A stretch of DNA of 64,000 nt from Burkholderiales bacterium (GTDB taxonomy: Bacteria > Pseudomonadota > Gammaproteobacteria > Burkholderiales > Casimicrobiaceae), in NCBI GenBank assembly GCA_905339295.1, contig CAJPFI010000054.1:1-64000 (forward strand). The letters are read 5' to 3'. This document shows positions 45,301-52,253 of the stretch, in pieces. The notes beneath the pieces were generated by a model that saw only the letters and a program-made list of their open reading frames with translations, was not told where the DNA came from and ran no database searches. Positions within the stretch are counted from its first letter, which is position 1. The number at the start of each line of letters is the position of its first letter. Position numbers and translations under genes: made by a program.

Positions 45301-46555
45301 CGCCGGCAACGACACCTACGTCGTCGACGCGACCGGCGATATCGTCACCGAGAACGCGAGCGGGGGCGTCGATCTCGTGCAGTCGTCGGTCGGGTATGCG
45401 CTCGGCGCCAACGTCGAGAACCTGACGCTCACCGGGAACGCGGCGATCAACGCCACCGGGAACTCGCTGGCCAATGGGCTCGCCGGCAATGCCTCGGACA
45501 ACGTCCTCGACGGCAAGGCCGGCGTGGACACGATGCGCGGCGGCGCGGGCAACGACACCTATGTCGTCGACGCGACGGGTGACGTCGCCGTGGAGAACGC
45601 CGGCGAAGGCAACGATCGCGTGCAATCGTCGGTCACGTTCACGCTCGGCGCGAACGTCGAGGAACTCACGCTCACCGGCACGTCGACGATCAGCGGCACC
45701 GGCAACGCCCTGTCGAACGCGCTCACGGGCAACGCGGCGGCGAACGCGCTCGTCGGCGGCGACGGCAATGATCTCGTGTGGGGCGCGGGCGGCAACGACA
45801 CGCTTTCCGGCGGCTACGGCAACGACGTGCTGCAAGGCGGCGACGGCAACGACGCGGTCGGCGACACCGCGGGCGGCAACCTCGTCGACGGCGGGCTCGG
45901 AGCGGACACGCTCGCCGGCGGCGCGGGGCGCGAGCTGTTCATCGGCGGCAGCGGTGACGACACGATCACGGCGGGCAGCGGCGCCGACGTGTTCGCACTG
46001 AACAAGGGCGACGGCAAGGACACGATCGTCGCGACGGCGGGCGCCGACGACACGCTGTCGCTGGGCGGGGGGATCCGTTACGCGGACCTCGGCCTGCGCA
46101 GGGTCGGCAACGACCTCGTGCTCGACGCCGGCGTCGACCAGGTTTCGCTGAAGGACTGGTACCTCGCGACCGGGAATCGTCGAATCGCGCAGCTGCAGTT
46201 CGTCACGGACGCCTCGCCGGATTACCTGTCGTCGTCCGCCGATCCGATGCGCAATGCCCGCGTGACGCGGTTCGATTTCGCCGAGGTGGTCGGGACATTC
46301 GACGTGGCGCTCGCAGCGAATCCGGCGCTGACGCGGTGGACGGTCGCCGACGCGCTCGCGGGTGCCTTCATCGCCGGCGCCGACTCGGCCGCGCTCGGCG
46401 GCGACCTCGCGTACCGGTACGGTCACGGAGGAAGTCTCGCCGGCATCGGATTCGATGCCGCCGCCTCGATCCTCGGCGACACGAGCTTCGGGCTCGCGCC
46501 GCAGACGTTCATCGCGCCTGCGACGCTGACCGCCGGCCCGCGGCTGCTGCGCTGA
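36386..46555 (+). CDS. Giant RTX protein with N-terminal class-3 lipase domain
   Basis: The 3389-residue protein starts at GTG. Residues about 1-470 form an alpha/beta lipase with the elbow TGHSLGG (Ser151), RGTNDIHDVGTD ahead of it and YNAPGLGG after it. From about 475 there are at least ten blocks of GGxGxDxLx nonapeptides that bind calcium and fold outside the cell. At least five HCBP-like spacers are interleaved, such as DLVVTIRDTGDSVRVL. Eight 81-residue repeats follow (43826-45796). The C-terminus after DASPDYLSSSADPMRNARV is the kind seen on T1SS-secreted proteins. No transporter genes are nearby. Confidence 0.9.
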   Translation: MSVLATFLHSELAFAAYAANLSTQVQDRDLTATGFAAAHATRFASEWLVVDYYEHGSEPYWVYDPNTGQPDGPYTESNGLAATVFQNIATGERVLAIRGTNDIHDVGTDVVSIAALGSSKNQGQYQSLRLKVQEWVTNGVLPSQFAVTGHSLGGFLAIGLALEFPHVVDHAYLYNAPGLGGLTNRTVLDQIARIYHITGGSYDPAKFSNVRAKPGTSLVAGLGTHPASPILIEGEDHGGLLIGTDNHSIKYLVDSLAIHDAFGRLSRDDAFATIGRLIAGSSDRALGKLEGALDALRATLLGGSVARTPEENRDALFQNLHDLADATGYQALLSRVNLRSVGELDHESLASNANGSLGALVALRLLAPFQLGNADAQLASAHPALAAALQHDAALAPFRRDADAYYSGAWRAERARLLATVVARNEVNGAPDRARRSPMLRMYRDLEAGLALDPRPPDRRTAPITQVAFGREDAGNTIAGSPLADILFGGAQSDSLSGGGGADHLEGRQGGDVLRGGDDGDRLFGGEGVDLLYGDASDDRLFGGEGADALEGGAADDLLDGGRGIDQLRGGEGFDTYRIRSGDGKDTILDSDARGRITQVDASGGTIAIAGVAMADRSAANRWSVLLGSGVDVVATRNSPLTLTMPDGTQVVVDDDREGALGITLLPDIPDQATTNTILGDRNADRRDTLAGTASNDLIDAGADTDAVLAGPGADRVKGGAGRDRLDGEAGDDVLEGGSEADILEGGAGRDRLFADAASTLDPLAAVRAAVASAGSPTGAQGDWLSGNDDADVLIGGLGNDGLAGGQGTDVLVGGAGDDSLLGDADIAPVSGTWGFSDVDVNGVLTRTFTGMDDGAGDPVGGGGDSLYGGTGADFAWGGRGDDAIFGEAGHDFLQGDAGADVLVGGDGNDRLAGDGSATTTGADQGNDFLDGGAGDDRLTGGGGSDDLLGGDGDDILVGDDTTDRVPATFHGADRLDGGDGDDILSGGFGADELIGGAGNDTIAADLAGVAGGGDDIVDAGDGDDIVDAGTGNDRVAGGSGADHLDGGDGHDEIAGDDGADILAGAAGDDLLEGGSDDDELFGGDGLDTLDGGDGDDALSGGGGDDDLLGASGDDGLHGDVGDDRLSGEDGEDYLDGGAGNDDLHGGDGTDALAGGAGDDVLDGGGGKDLLMGGAGTDRYLLATDGQPDFLAELDASDVIVVPDGIGASALDFQRASDEFGNAGHLAILSGNQLLAIALDCPDDGRPEIRLADGTIIARTDIDSALARHPTLVVPITLPSYRGAGSAAIDVMSSAGGDSRLSGGGGDDTLTGSVSSDALDGGEGDDVLAGAGGSDTLTGGAGNDTLDAGEGDDTLDGDDGDDRLAAGAGDDEVSGGAGNDTILGDAGADRLAGGDGDDTIDGGIGRDTIAGNAGNDALAGGDGNDNLDGGGGNDTLNAGAGNDTLTGGPGDDLLDGGEGDDSFVVDGLGNDRVRDAEGVSTVRFSAGIAAASLTLARGAAGSADEHALIVDFGGDNRVTIENGLRGGPSRYVFDDGTVLARAQLLDLRWSSALTLSADTAHRQVAGGGGADTLSAGSAMSVDLRGGGGNDSIAGSPLADLLSGDGGSDRLTGDAGDDTLRGGAGGDTLDAGTGADTLWGDDGDDTLAGGDGDDQLVGGAGNDTFASDAGNDVALGGMGDDIYRFGAGAGYDVVVDTEGANRVRFAAGLRSSDVAFRASGDDLIAALADGSRLLMRYAISPLGEVTPTRIDTFEFDGETLTLAQARARATAFVAGDPLPSAVAIPTIGTGGDDTLGGAIAWGLDGDDRLIGARQIGGPGDDTLEGGRAFVFGRGDGHDTVQVWNPWSKQTAATLPSWIEMQPGVSATDLAFGMDGRDLVVTIRDTGDSVRVLGHFERSGAYPAFSYPSAIAGIRFADGTTTGFDAMAFAIGVGTDGDDRLGSVSVLLDDIRAGDGDDTVTLHETIAYVYGGDGDDTLAADPYLPGDRSRLHGEGGNDTLVAGSANDARTELYGGDGSDRLVGHPGARLDGGPGDDRHELWGGATGGAIGVLFARGSGRDSITFGADESTTASGLRFEIRLPQGDYRDLLVERDDDDLVLRIRDRDDRVAVPDFFADGAQRSGMTQLALLQAGTGFVLAGSPDAEALAARAVVATAIAQTWSGDETSELRVAAGGSDSLDGGGGDDEIDGMSGDDTLSGGAGDDLILGRGGNDTIDGGDGDDGIAGGRGDDVLRGGAGHDRIVDAYGDNVADGGEGDDLVRLEGASGLARGGAGNDSLIALNGNHLLMGDDGDDTLAATSGTVELDGGAGDDMLSIGTAASAVVHVGRGSGNDIAGIGAFREGAIREIRIGAGIAPSHVAIHRENGDLVLSLVGSGDTLRVRSGFSGEQSAVDRILFADGGSLDVGMILALARQGSGFDDELIGTPGDDTLSGLDGNDVVDGRAGNDSLSGGAGDDSLIGGLGNDFLDGGAGADRMTGGSGDDVYASDDAGDTILELAGEGTDELRTSITRAMPANVERLRLTGSADIGAYGTAGNDDLVGNPGRNLLVGYGGIDRLAGGAGDDTYSVTDNGDTIVELANEGVDSVQATFTSALGANLENLQLVTTAAVDGTGNALDNVLTGGAGANVLTGLSGDDTLDGGAGADRLVGGAGNDTYTIDQTGDIVVEVAGEGVDTVRASLSFVLPSDLENLVLLGSAALNATGNAAANRLTGNAGANVLDGKAGADAMAGGKGNDTYVVDAAADAVSELASEGTDLVQSSVSFVLAANVENLTLAGSAAIDATGNAMVNTLVGNAGANTLDGGAGADAMRGAAGDDTYVVDSSGDIVTENASEGADTIRSTIGWTLGNNLERLELTGSAAVNATGNALANALTGNAANNVLDGKAGVDTMRGGAGNDTYVVDATGDIVTENANEGIDLVRSSVTCTLAANVENLTLTGTAAINATGNALTNVLTGNAAGNVLDGKAGADTMRGGAGNDTYVVDATGDIVTENASGGVDLVQSSVGYALGANVENLTLTGNAAINATGNSLANGLAGNASDNVLDGKAGVDTMRGGAGNDTYVVDATGDVAVENAGEGNDRVQSSVTFTLGANVEELTLTGTSTISGTGNALSNALTGNAAANALVGGDGNDLVWGAGGNDTLSGGYGNDVLQGGDGNDAVGDTAGGNLVDGGLGADTLAGGAGRELFIGGSGDDTITAGSGADVFALNKGDGKDTIVATAGADDTLSLGGGIRYADLGLRRVGNDLVLDAGVDQVSLKDWYLATGNRRIAQLQFVTDASPDYLSSSADPMRNARVTRFDFAEVVGTFDVALAANPALTRWTVADALAGAFIAGADSAALGGDLAYRYGHGGSLAGIGFDAAASILGDTSFGLAPQTFIAPATLTAGPRLLR
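43826..45796 (+). repeat. 243-bp tandem repeat in the RTX gene, eight units
   Basis: Units start at 43826, 44069, 44339, 44582, 44825, 45068, 45311 and 45554. All are 243 bp except the second, which is 270 bp because it gained one nonapeptide-sized piece. Each encodes DTYVVDATGDIVTENA-type sequence, VENLTLTG and LDGKAGADTMRGGAGN. Units from 44825 to 45311 are nearly identical in DNA. The first two are more diverged. Confidence 0.9.
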
Positions 46556-46832
46556 CGCCAGAGGGCGTGGCCCCTGACCGGGGCGCGAACCGGACGCCGA
46601 ACGGCGCGCCGCCGTCTCGGGCGCGGTCGTGCCACCCGGGGAGGACGGCCTCGAGGGTAACTCTCCGCCCATCGGTCTCGAGGGCGACCCGCGGACATCG
46701 CCGACCTCGCCCGGCCCCTACCGGCCCGGACTCGCACGATCCACCGACCGGACCGGCGTCCTGCCCTGCACGGCCCCGCCGCGCCGGCTCCTCGCGGCCT
46801 CCAGGGGGTGACGACTCCCGGCCCGGCGCCGG
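46556..46832. other. Gap after the RTX gene
   Basis: No gene or clear terminator was recognised in these 277 bp. Confidence 0.4.
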
Positions 46833-46871
46833 GGTGGCTCACGTACTGAGCTACCAGCCGCCGCATGATCC
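46833..46871 (+). promoter_or_regulatory. Palindrome plus GCATGAT promoter element, copy 3
   Basis: GGTGGCTCA, 5 bp, TGAGCTACC, 7 bp, GCATGATCC, then 32 bp to the ATG at 46904. This copy has the most complete palindrome and is on the opposite strand from the other two. Confidence 0.75.
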
Positions 46872-46903
46872 GGCCTCGTCCCCCGCACGAAGGCGAGGCC
46901 GCC

Positions 46904-47194
46904 ATGTCCCGACCGCCGGATCTACCCTGCACTCGCCACGCCCGCGCACGAATGCAGCAGCGCGGCATCCCGCCGATGCTGGTCGACCGCGTGCTGCGAT
47001 ACGGGCGCGAGGTCCACGATCATCACGGTGCGACGGTCTACCTGATCGACCGGGCGGCCCGGGCCCGGATCTCGCGCGAGGGCGAGGCGCGCGGCCCCGA
47101 GCTCGAGCGCCTGCGCGGCGTCTACGTGGTCGTCGCGACCGATGGCGCGATCCGCACCGTCGGTCATCGCACGCGGCGGCTGCGCCGCCATTGA
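46904..47194 (+). CDS. DUF4258 domain-containing protein
   Basis: The 96-residue protein has the DUF4258 pattern: H-R-RMQQRGIPPMLVDRVL near the N-terminus and GREVHDHHGATVYLID. The end, YVVVATDGAIRTVGHRTRRL, gives the typical beta strand. The family is related to mRNA-interferase-like folds but has no known role here. The ATG at 46904 fits the promoter distance. It precedes the WYL regulator gene by 234 bp. Confidence 0.78.
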   Translation: MSRPPDLPCTRHARARMQQRGIPPMLVDRVLRYGREVHDHHGATVYLIDRAARARISREGEARGPELERLRGVYVVVATDGAIRTVGHRTRRLRRH

Positions 47195-47428
47195 GGCGCC
47201 GGACTCGCCGTGACGGCCGCGCGAGCCGACGCGACCGGGCCGGTCGTTCCGTCGTCGGAGACGGGTACCGGTCGAGCCGCCGACCGCGGCCCTGGGCGCG
47301 ACCCCGCGAGCGGCGCCGCACTGTCGGCAACCCGTGAGCCGGAAGCCTCGAACTCCCCTGCCGCCTCGGGCACGGAATGTGCAGCCGCTGGAGAATTGCG
47401 ACCCGACGACCCGATCCGACACACGCGC

Positions 47429-48409
47429 ATGGACCGCACCGAACGCTTCCACCTGATCGACCGGCTGCTGGCCCAGCACCGGCTCGTCACCCGGCAGCAG
47501 TTCGTCGAGGCGCTCGAGGTCTCGCACGCGACGTTCAAGCGCGACATCGAGTACATGCGCGATCGCCTGCACGCGCCGATCGAGTGGAACCGCGAACGAA
47601 ACGGCTACGAGTACCGCGGCAAGCCCGGCGCGCCGCCGTTCCAGCTCCCGGGACTCTGGTTCAACCCGTCCGAGATCGAGGCGCTGCTGACGATGCACGC
47701 GATGCTCGACCAGGTGCAGCCGGGCCTGCTCGGCCCGCACATCGAGCCGCTGCGCGCGCGTCTCGAGGCGCTGCTCGAGGAAGGCAAGGTCGAGGCCGGC
47801 GAGGTTCACAAGCGAGTGAAGATGCTGCCCCAGGCGGCGCGCACGCTCGCCGAGGGCGTGTTCGAGACGGTCGCGGCGGCCACGCTCAAGGGCAGGCGCC
47901 TCGCGATCCGCTACCGCGCGCGCAGCACCGGCGAGGTCACCGACCGCACGATCTCGCCGCAGCGGCTCGTCCACTACCGCGACAACTGGTACGTCGACGC
48001 GTGGTGCCACGTCCGCAACGGCCTGCGCAAGTTCTCGGTCGACGCGATCGTCGACGCGCGCCTCACCGACGAGCGCGCGAAGCCGGTCGACCTGCGCGAC
48101 GTCGAGCGCGAGTTCAACAGCGGCTACGGCATCTTCGGCGGAACGAAGGTGAGCTGGGCGAAGCTGCGCTTCGCGCCGACGCGCGCGCGCTGGGTCGCGC
48201 AGGAGCGCTGGCATCCGGAGCAGCGCGGGCGCGCCGAGGTGGACGGCAGCTATCTCCTCGAGGTCCCGTACACCGACCCGCGCGAGCTCATGATGGACAT
48301 CCTGAAGTACGGCTCCGAGGTCGAGGTGCTCGGCCCGGCGGCGCTCGTCGCGACCGTCGGCGACGAGGTGCGCAGGATGGCCGAAGCGCTCGCGCGGACG
48401 AAATCCTGA
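47429..48409 (+). CDS. WYL-domain transcriptional regulator
   Basis: The 326-residue protein has an N-terminal helix-turn-helix (RLVTRQQFVEALEVSHATFK). A WYL domain at about 150-240 contains the sequence RLVHYRDNWYVDAWCHVR and SVDAI, and the conserved WCX-type C-terminal region follows. WYL domains bind nucleic acids or nucleotide ligands. ATG at 47429 was chosen because the preceding open frame is low-complexity. Its location makes it the prime candidate to read the palindromic elements at 29043, 30401 and 46833; that is inference. Confidence 0.87.
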   Translation: MDRTERFHLIDRLLAQHRLVTRQQFVEALEVSHATFKRDIEYMRDRLHAPIEWNRERNGYEYRGKPGAPPFQLPGLWFNPSEIEALLTMHAMLDQVQPGLLGPHIEPLRARLEALLEEGKVEAGEVHKRVKMLPQAARTLAEGVFETVAAATLKGRRLAIRYRARSTGEVTDRTISPQRLVHYRDNWYVDAWCHVRNGLRKFSVDAIVDARLTDERAKPVDLRDVEREFNSGYGIFGGTKVSWAKLRFAPTRARWVAQERWHPEQRGRAEVDGSYLLEVPYTDPRELMMDILKYGSEVEVLGPAALVATVGDEVRRMAEALARTKS

Positions 48410-48978
48410 GCTTCGCGGCGGCCGGGCTCGCGGTCCGCGGGCCGTCGACGCGCCGTCGGTCCTCGAATCCGCCCGCGGCGCGCAACGCGGAGCCGCGTGC
48501 GCGCGTGAACCAGGGACGATGGACGACACCGGGTGCCAGGGAACGCGTCCGACGCATGAACGGAGTCCGGAATTCGCCGGTTTGGGCAATGCGCCCACGG
48601 CGGGTCGTGGGCGCAACGAGTAACAGCCATCGCGCCTCGCCGGGCGAGCGGATGGGGACGCGCCGTTTCCGCCGCGACGGATGCAAGGCACGGCCGGGAG
48701 GGCGTGACACCCCGCCACGCGCGCCGCGTCGCCGGAACGGCAAAGCCGGGTCGACGCGCGGCGGTCCGGCTCGTCGGCGACGGTTCGCACCCGCGCGCGG
48801 AGCGACGCCGCCTCGCATTCCTCCGATGTCTTCCGGGTGGCGTCCGGGTCGAACCGTCTCGTCGCCACGGCGGCGCCGCCCGCGTGCCTGCCCGCGTTCT
48901 TCGCGCAGTCTGACTCCGCTCCGCGTGCAGTGCACCGCCGACTGGACTACCATCCTGTCGACGACCGCGCCGAACCCG
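48410..48978. other. Intergenic stretch with no recognised gene
   Basis: About 570 bp between the WYL and sigma-factor genes. Frames are Arg/Pro-rich and match nothing. I see no hairpin or clear promoter. Confidence 0.45.
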
Positions 48979-49566
48979 ATGGACGCCACCGCCTTCGCCA
49001 CCGAGATCGAGTCCCATCGCCGCTACCTGATGCGCGTCGCGCAACTGCAGCTGCGCGACGGCGACCTGGCGCAGGACGTCGTCCAGGACACGCTCGTGGC
49101 CGCGCTCACCGGCGGGAGCGGCTTCGACGGACGGTCGAGTCTCAAGACGTGGCTCACCGGCATCCTCAAGCACAAGATCGTCGACGCGATCCGCCGCAAG
49201 CAGAGGGCGCCGGTGCCGCTCTCCGCGCTCGACGACGAGGGCTCGCTCGACGACTACGACGCGCTGTTCAAGCCGAACGGCGCGTGGGAGGCGCCGCCGG
49301 CGGACTGGGGCGATCCCGAGGCGTCGCTTGCGCAGCGCGAGTTCTTCGACGTGATGGAGTTCTGCCTCGAGAAGCTGCCGCCGCAGACCGGCCGGGTGTT
49401 CGTGATGCGGGAGGTCATGGAGCTCGAGACCGACGAGATCTGTAAGGAATTGGCGATTACCGCGAACAATCTCTGGGTGATCCTGTACCGGGCGAGGATG
49501 GCGTTGCGCGCCTGCCTCGAGCAGCGCTGGTTCGCCGAAGGCGGACACCGTCCGCGGACGGCCTGA
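48979..49566 (+). CDS. ECF-type RNA polymerase sigma factor
   Basis: The 195-residue protein has region 2 (LQLRDGDLAQDVVQDTLVAA, then LKTWLTGILKHKIVDAIRR) and region 4 (LPPQTGRVFVMREVMELETD and TANNLWVILYRARMALR). It is an extracytoplasmic-function sigma-70 member. The gene is followed after 20 bp by a zinc-finger protein of anti-sigma type. Its target promoters cannot be assigned; the odd promoter elements in this window are possible. Confidence 0.9.
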   Translation: MDATAFATEIESHRRYLMRVAQLQLRDGDLAQDVVQDTLVAALTGGSGFDGRSSLKTWLTGILKHKIVDAIRRKQRAPVPLSALDDEGSLDDYDALFKPNGAWEAPPADWGDPEASLAQREFFDVMEFCLEKLPPQTGRVFVMREVMELETDEICKELAITANNLWVILYRARMALRACLEQRWFAEGGHRPRTA

Positions 49567-49586
49567 CCGGGTCCCCTGCCACGCCC

Positions 49587-49775
49587 ATGAACTGGTTCGG
49601 CGAAAAACTGATGTGCCGGGACGTCACGCGGCTGCTGTCGCAATCGCAGGACGCCCGGCTGCCGCTCGTCCGGCGGATCAGGCTGCGTGCGCACCTCGTG
49701 GTGTGCGGCGCGTGCGCCCGGTTCGACGCGCAGCTCCGCTTCCTGCGCGACGCGATGCAACGTTATCGGTCCTGA
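49587..49775 (+). CDS. Zinc-finger (zf-HC2-like) anti-sigma factor
   Basis: The 62-residue cytoplasmic protein has Cys10 and then His36-x3-Cys40-x2-Cys43, the zinc-binding ZAS arrangement, and no membrane segment. It follows the sigma-factor gene by 20 bp and would sequester that factor. ZAS proteins of this size release sigma on oxidation of the cysteines or through a partner; here that is an inference. Confidence 0.8.
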   Translation: MNWFGEKLMCRDVTRLLSQSQDARLPLVRRIRLRAHLVVCGACARFDAQLRFLRDAMQRYRS

Positions 49776-49798
49776 CCCGCTCTTCCATTCCGCCGGCC

Positions 49799-50002
49799 AT
49801 GGCCACGATCAGCGTAAACGGCGCGCCGCGACCCCTCGCGCGCGAGGCGTCCCTCGCCGACCTCGTGCGCGACCTCGCGCTCGAAGGCCGGCGGATCGCG
49901 GTCGAGGTGAACGGCGAGATCGTGCCGCGCAGCCGCTACGCCGAGACGCGGCTCGCCGCCGGCGACCGGATCGAGATCGTCGGCGCGGTGGGCGGCGGCT
50001 GA
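49799..50002 (+). CDS. thiS: ThiS sulfur-carrier protein
   Basis: The 67-residue ubiquitin-fold protein begins MATISVNGAPRPLAREASLA and ends with the Gly-Gly tail (IVGAVGGG) that is thiocarboxylated to donate sulfur for thiazole synthesis. ThiG is encoded 48 bp downstream. No TPP riboswitch is visible upstream; the preceding 23 bp are too short. Confidence 0.93.
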   Translation: MATISVNGAPRPLAREASLADLVRDLALEGRRIAVEVNGEIVPRSRYAETRLAAGDRIEIVGAVGGG

Positions 50003-50038
50003 CGCGGCCCGCGCCCGGCCCGCCCCGGGCCGCAGGCG

Positions 50039-50044
50039 TACAAT
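50039..50044 (+). promoter_or_regulatory. Candidate -10 box TACAAT very close to thiG
   Basis: TACAAT ends 6 bp before the ATG at 50051. If used, transcripts would be nearly leaderless. A -35 match is poor. Confidence 0.3.
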
Positions 50045-50050
50045 TCACGC

Positions 50051-50857
50051 ATGAACGCCCCGCAACGCGACGCGCTGGACGATCCGCTGGTGATCGCGGG
50101 CCGCGCCTACCGGTCGCGGCTCCTGGTCGGCACCGGCAAGTACCGCGACTTCGGCCAGACGCGGGAGGCGGTCGTGGCGTCGGGCGCGCAGATCGTCACC
50201 GTCGCGATCCGTCGCACCAACATCGGCCAGGATGCGAATGCGCCGTCGCTCATCGACGCGCTGCCGCCGTCCGAGTTCACCTACCTCCCGAACACGGCGG
50301 GCTGCTACACGGCCGACGATGCGGTGCGCACGCTCAAGCTCGCGCGCGAACTGCTCGACGGCCACAAGCTCGTCAAGCTCGAGGTGCTGGGCGACGCGAG
50401 CACGCTGTTCCCGGACGTGCGGCAGACGCTCGTCGCCGCGCAGGCGCTGGTGCGCGACGGCTTCGACGTGATGGTCTACACGTCCGACGACCCGATCGTC
50501 GCACGCGAGCTCGAGGCGATCGGCTGCGTCGCGATCATGCCGCTCGCGTCGCTGATCGGCTCGGGCATGGGCATTCTCAATCCCTGGAACCTCCGGCTCG
50601 TCCTCGAGCAGGCGAAGGTTCCCGTGATCGTCGACGCGGGTGTCGGCACCGCGTCCGACGCGGCCGTCGCGATGGAGCTGGGCTGCGCCGGCGTGCTGAT
50701 GAACACCGCGATCGCGCAGGCGCGCGAGCCGGTGCGCATGGCGCGCGCGATGAAGCTGGCGGTCGAGGCCGGGCGCGAGGCGTTCCTGGCCGGCCGCATG
50801 CCGCGCAAGCTCTACGCGGGCAGCCCGAGCTCGCCCACCTCCGGCCTGATCGGTTGA
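50051..50857 (+). CDS. thiG: Thiazole synthase ThiG
   Basis: The 268-residue TIM-barrel enzyme makes the thiazole phosphate of thiamin from deoxyxylulose phosphate, dehydroglycine and ThiS-thiocarboxylate. Family blocks are [48 protein letters not shown] with the Schiff-base Lys, and [14 protein letters not shown]. The stop shares a base with the ATG of the next gene (TGATG). Confidence 0.96.
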   Translation: MNAPQRDALDDPLVIAGRAYRSRLLVGTGKYRDFGQTREAVVASGAQIVTVAIRRTNIGQDANAPSLIDALPPSEFTYLPNTAGCYTADDAVRTLKLARELLDGHKLVKLEVLGDASTLFPDVRQTLVAAQALVRDGFDVMVYTSDDPIVARELEAIGCVAIMPLASLIGSGMGILNPWNLRLVLEQAKVPVIVDAGVGTASDAAVAMELGCAGVLMNTAIAQAREPVRMARAMKLAVEAGREAFLAGRMPRKLYAGSPSSPTSGLIG

Positions 50858-51501
50858 TGCGTCGCTTCGCCGCCGCCGCCGCGCTCGCGGCGTTCGCGCT
50901 GCCCGCCGCCTCGGTGCCGCCCACGCGCGCGGAGCTCGAGCAATGGTGCACCGGGGCCGAGGACATGGCGCACTGCGGTCGCCTGATCGAGCAGCAGCAG
51001 TTGAGGCGCCTGCCCGGGCTCGCGAAGCGCGAGGGCGTCAACCTGCGCGTCGCGCTCTTCCCGAGCGGCAGCGCGACCTTCACCGACGTCGAGAACCCGG
51101 TCCAGCCGCTTTCGTACAGCCTGTTCGACTCGATCGACCCGATCAACGCGGTGCTGCTGCTCAAGTCCGACGGCGAACGCGTCACGTTCGTGCTGCTGCA
51201 GCGCGCGGGCAACCACGTCACCGAGCTTCCGTCCGAGCCGTCGCTGTCGCCGGACCGCCAGCGCCTCGCGACCGCGGACTTCTGCTCGTCGGGCTGCAGC
51301 AACGAGCTCGTCGTCTGGCGCGTGACGCGCGAGGGTGTCGCCCGCGAGCTCGCGTGGCGTTCCGCCGAGGACTGGGCCGACGCGACACCGCAGTGGAAGG
51401 ACGCCGAGACCGTCGTCGTCGACTACACGCCCGCGAGCGACGGCACGCCGCGCACGCTCGAGCGCAAACTCGGGCAGGGCGGCTGGACCCGGCCGCGCTG
51501 A
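50857..51501 (+). CDS. Secreted protein of unknown function
   Basis: The 214-residue protein has a short signal peptide ([18 protein letters not shown]) and an Ala/Leu-rich mature part with paired cysteines ([11 protein letters not shown] and [12 protein letters not shown]). No family is recognised. It overlaps thiG by one base, so it is co-translated. It separates thiG from trmB. Confidence 0.7.
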   Translation: MRRFAAAAALAAFALPAASVPPTRAELEQWCTGAEDMAHCGRLIEQQQLRRLPGLAKREGVNLRVALFPSGSATFTDVENPVQPLSYSLFDSIDPINAVLLLKSDGERVTFVLLQRAGNHVTELPSEPSLSPDRQRLATADFCSSGCSNELVVWRVTREGVARELAWRSAEDWADATPQWKDAETVVVDYTPASDGTPRTLERKLGQGGWTRPR

Positions 51502-51508
51502 CCCGTCC

Positions 51509-52204
51509 ATGCCCGCGCGCGGCACGCCGGAGGAGACCGTTCGCCGTCCGGTGAGGAGCTACGTGCTGCGCCAGGGACGGCTGTCCCCCGCACAGGCGCG
51601 CGCGCTCGACACGCTCGCGCCGCGCTACTGCCTGCCGTACTCGCGTGAACCGGTCGATTTCGCCCGCGTGTTCGGGCGACGTGCGCCGGTCGTCCTCGAG
51701 ATCGGCTGCGGGATGGGCGAGACGACCGCTGCGATCGCGCATGCGCACCCGGAAACCGATTTCGTCGGCATCGAGGTGCACGGGCCGGGCGTGGGGGCGA
51801 TCCTGAATCGCATCGAGCAGGCGCCGCTCGCCAACCTGCGCGTGATCCAGCACGACGCGGTCGAGGTCGTCGACGCGATGATTCCGCCCGGATCGCTCGC
51901 CGGCATCCACGTGTACTTCCCCGATCCGTGGCCCAAGAAGCGGCACCACAAGCGCCGGCTGCTCAAGCCCGGCTTCGTGCACGCGCTCGCTTCGCGCCTC
52001 GCGCCCGGCGGATACCTGCACGCGGCGACCGACTGGGCGCCCTACGCCGGGGAGATCCTCGCGGTCTTCGAGAGCGAACCCCTGCTCGCGAACACCGCGC
52101 AGCGCTACGCGCCGCGCCCCGCGTGGCGGCCTCTGACGAAGTTCGAGGCGCGCGGCCTCGCGCTCGGCCACGAGGTGGTCGACATCCTGTTCCGCAGGGC
52201 GTGA
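51509..52204 (+). CDS. trmB: tRNA (guanine-N7-)-methyltransferase TrmB
   Basis: The 231-residue enzyme methylates G46 of tRNA using S-adenosylmethionine. The SAM motif is [15 protein letters not shown]. The TrmB signature [15 protein letters not shown] follows near residue 135, and [11 protein letters not shown] later. The ATG at 51509 is 7 bp after the preceding stop. Confidence 0.95.
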   Translation: MPARGTPEETVRRPVRSYVLRQGRLSPAQARALDTLAPRYCLPYSREPVDFARVFGRRAPVVLEIGCGMGETTAAIAHAHPETDFVGIEVHGPGVGAILNRIEQAPLANLRVIQHDAVEVVDAMIPPGSLAGIHVYFPDPWPKKRHHKRRLLKPGFVHALASRLAPGGYLHAATDWAPYAGEILAVFESEPLLANTAQRYAPRPAWRPLTKFEARGLALGHEVVDILFRRA

Positions 52205-52253
52205 ACGCCCCGAAGCGAACGTCGCCCGCCGGGGGTCGCCGTGCGCGCTCTAG

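Noticed and set aside
43826-45796. CRISPR-like array
   Set aside because: Units are 243-bp coding repeats with no unique spacers; they are in frame with the RTX protein.
47210-47428. N-terminal extension of the WYL regulator
   Set aside because: Low-complexity Ala/Gly/Pro sequence unlike the family; the helix-turn-helix begins right after ATG at 47429.
49566-49799. TPP riboswitch before thiS
   Set aside because: The region is occupied by the zinc-finger gene, and no CTGAGA or thi-box stem was seen.
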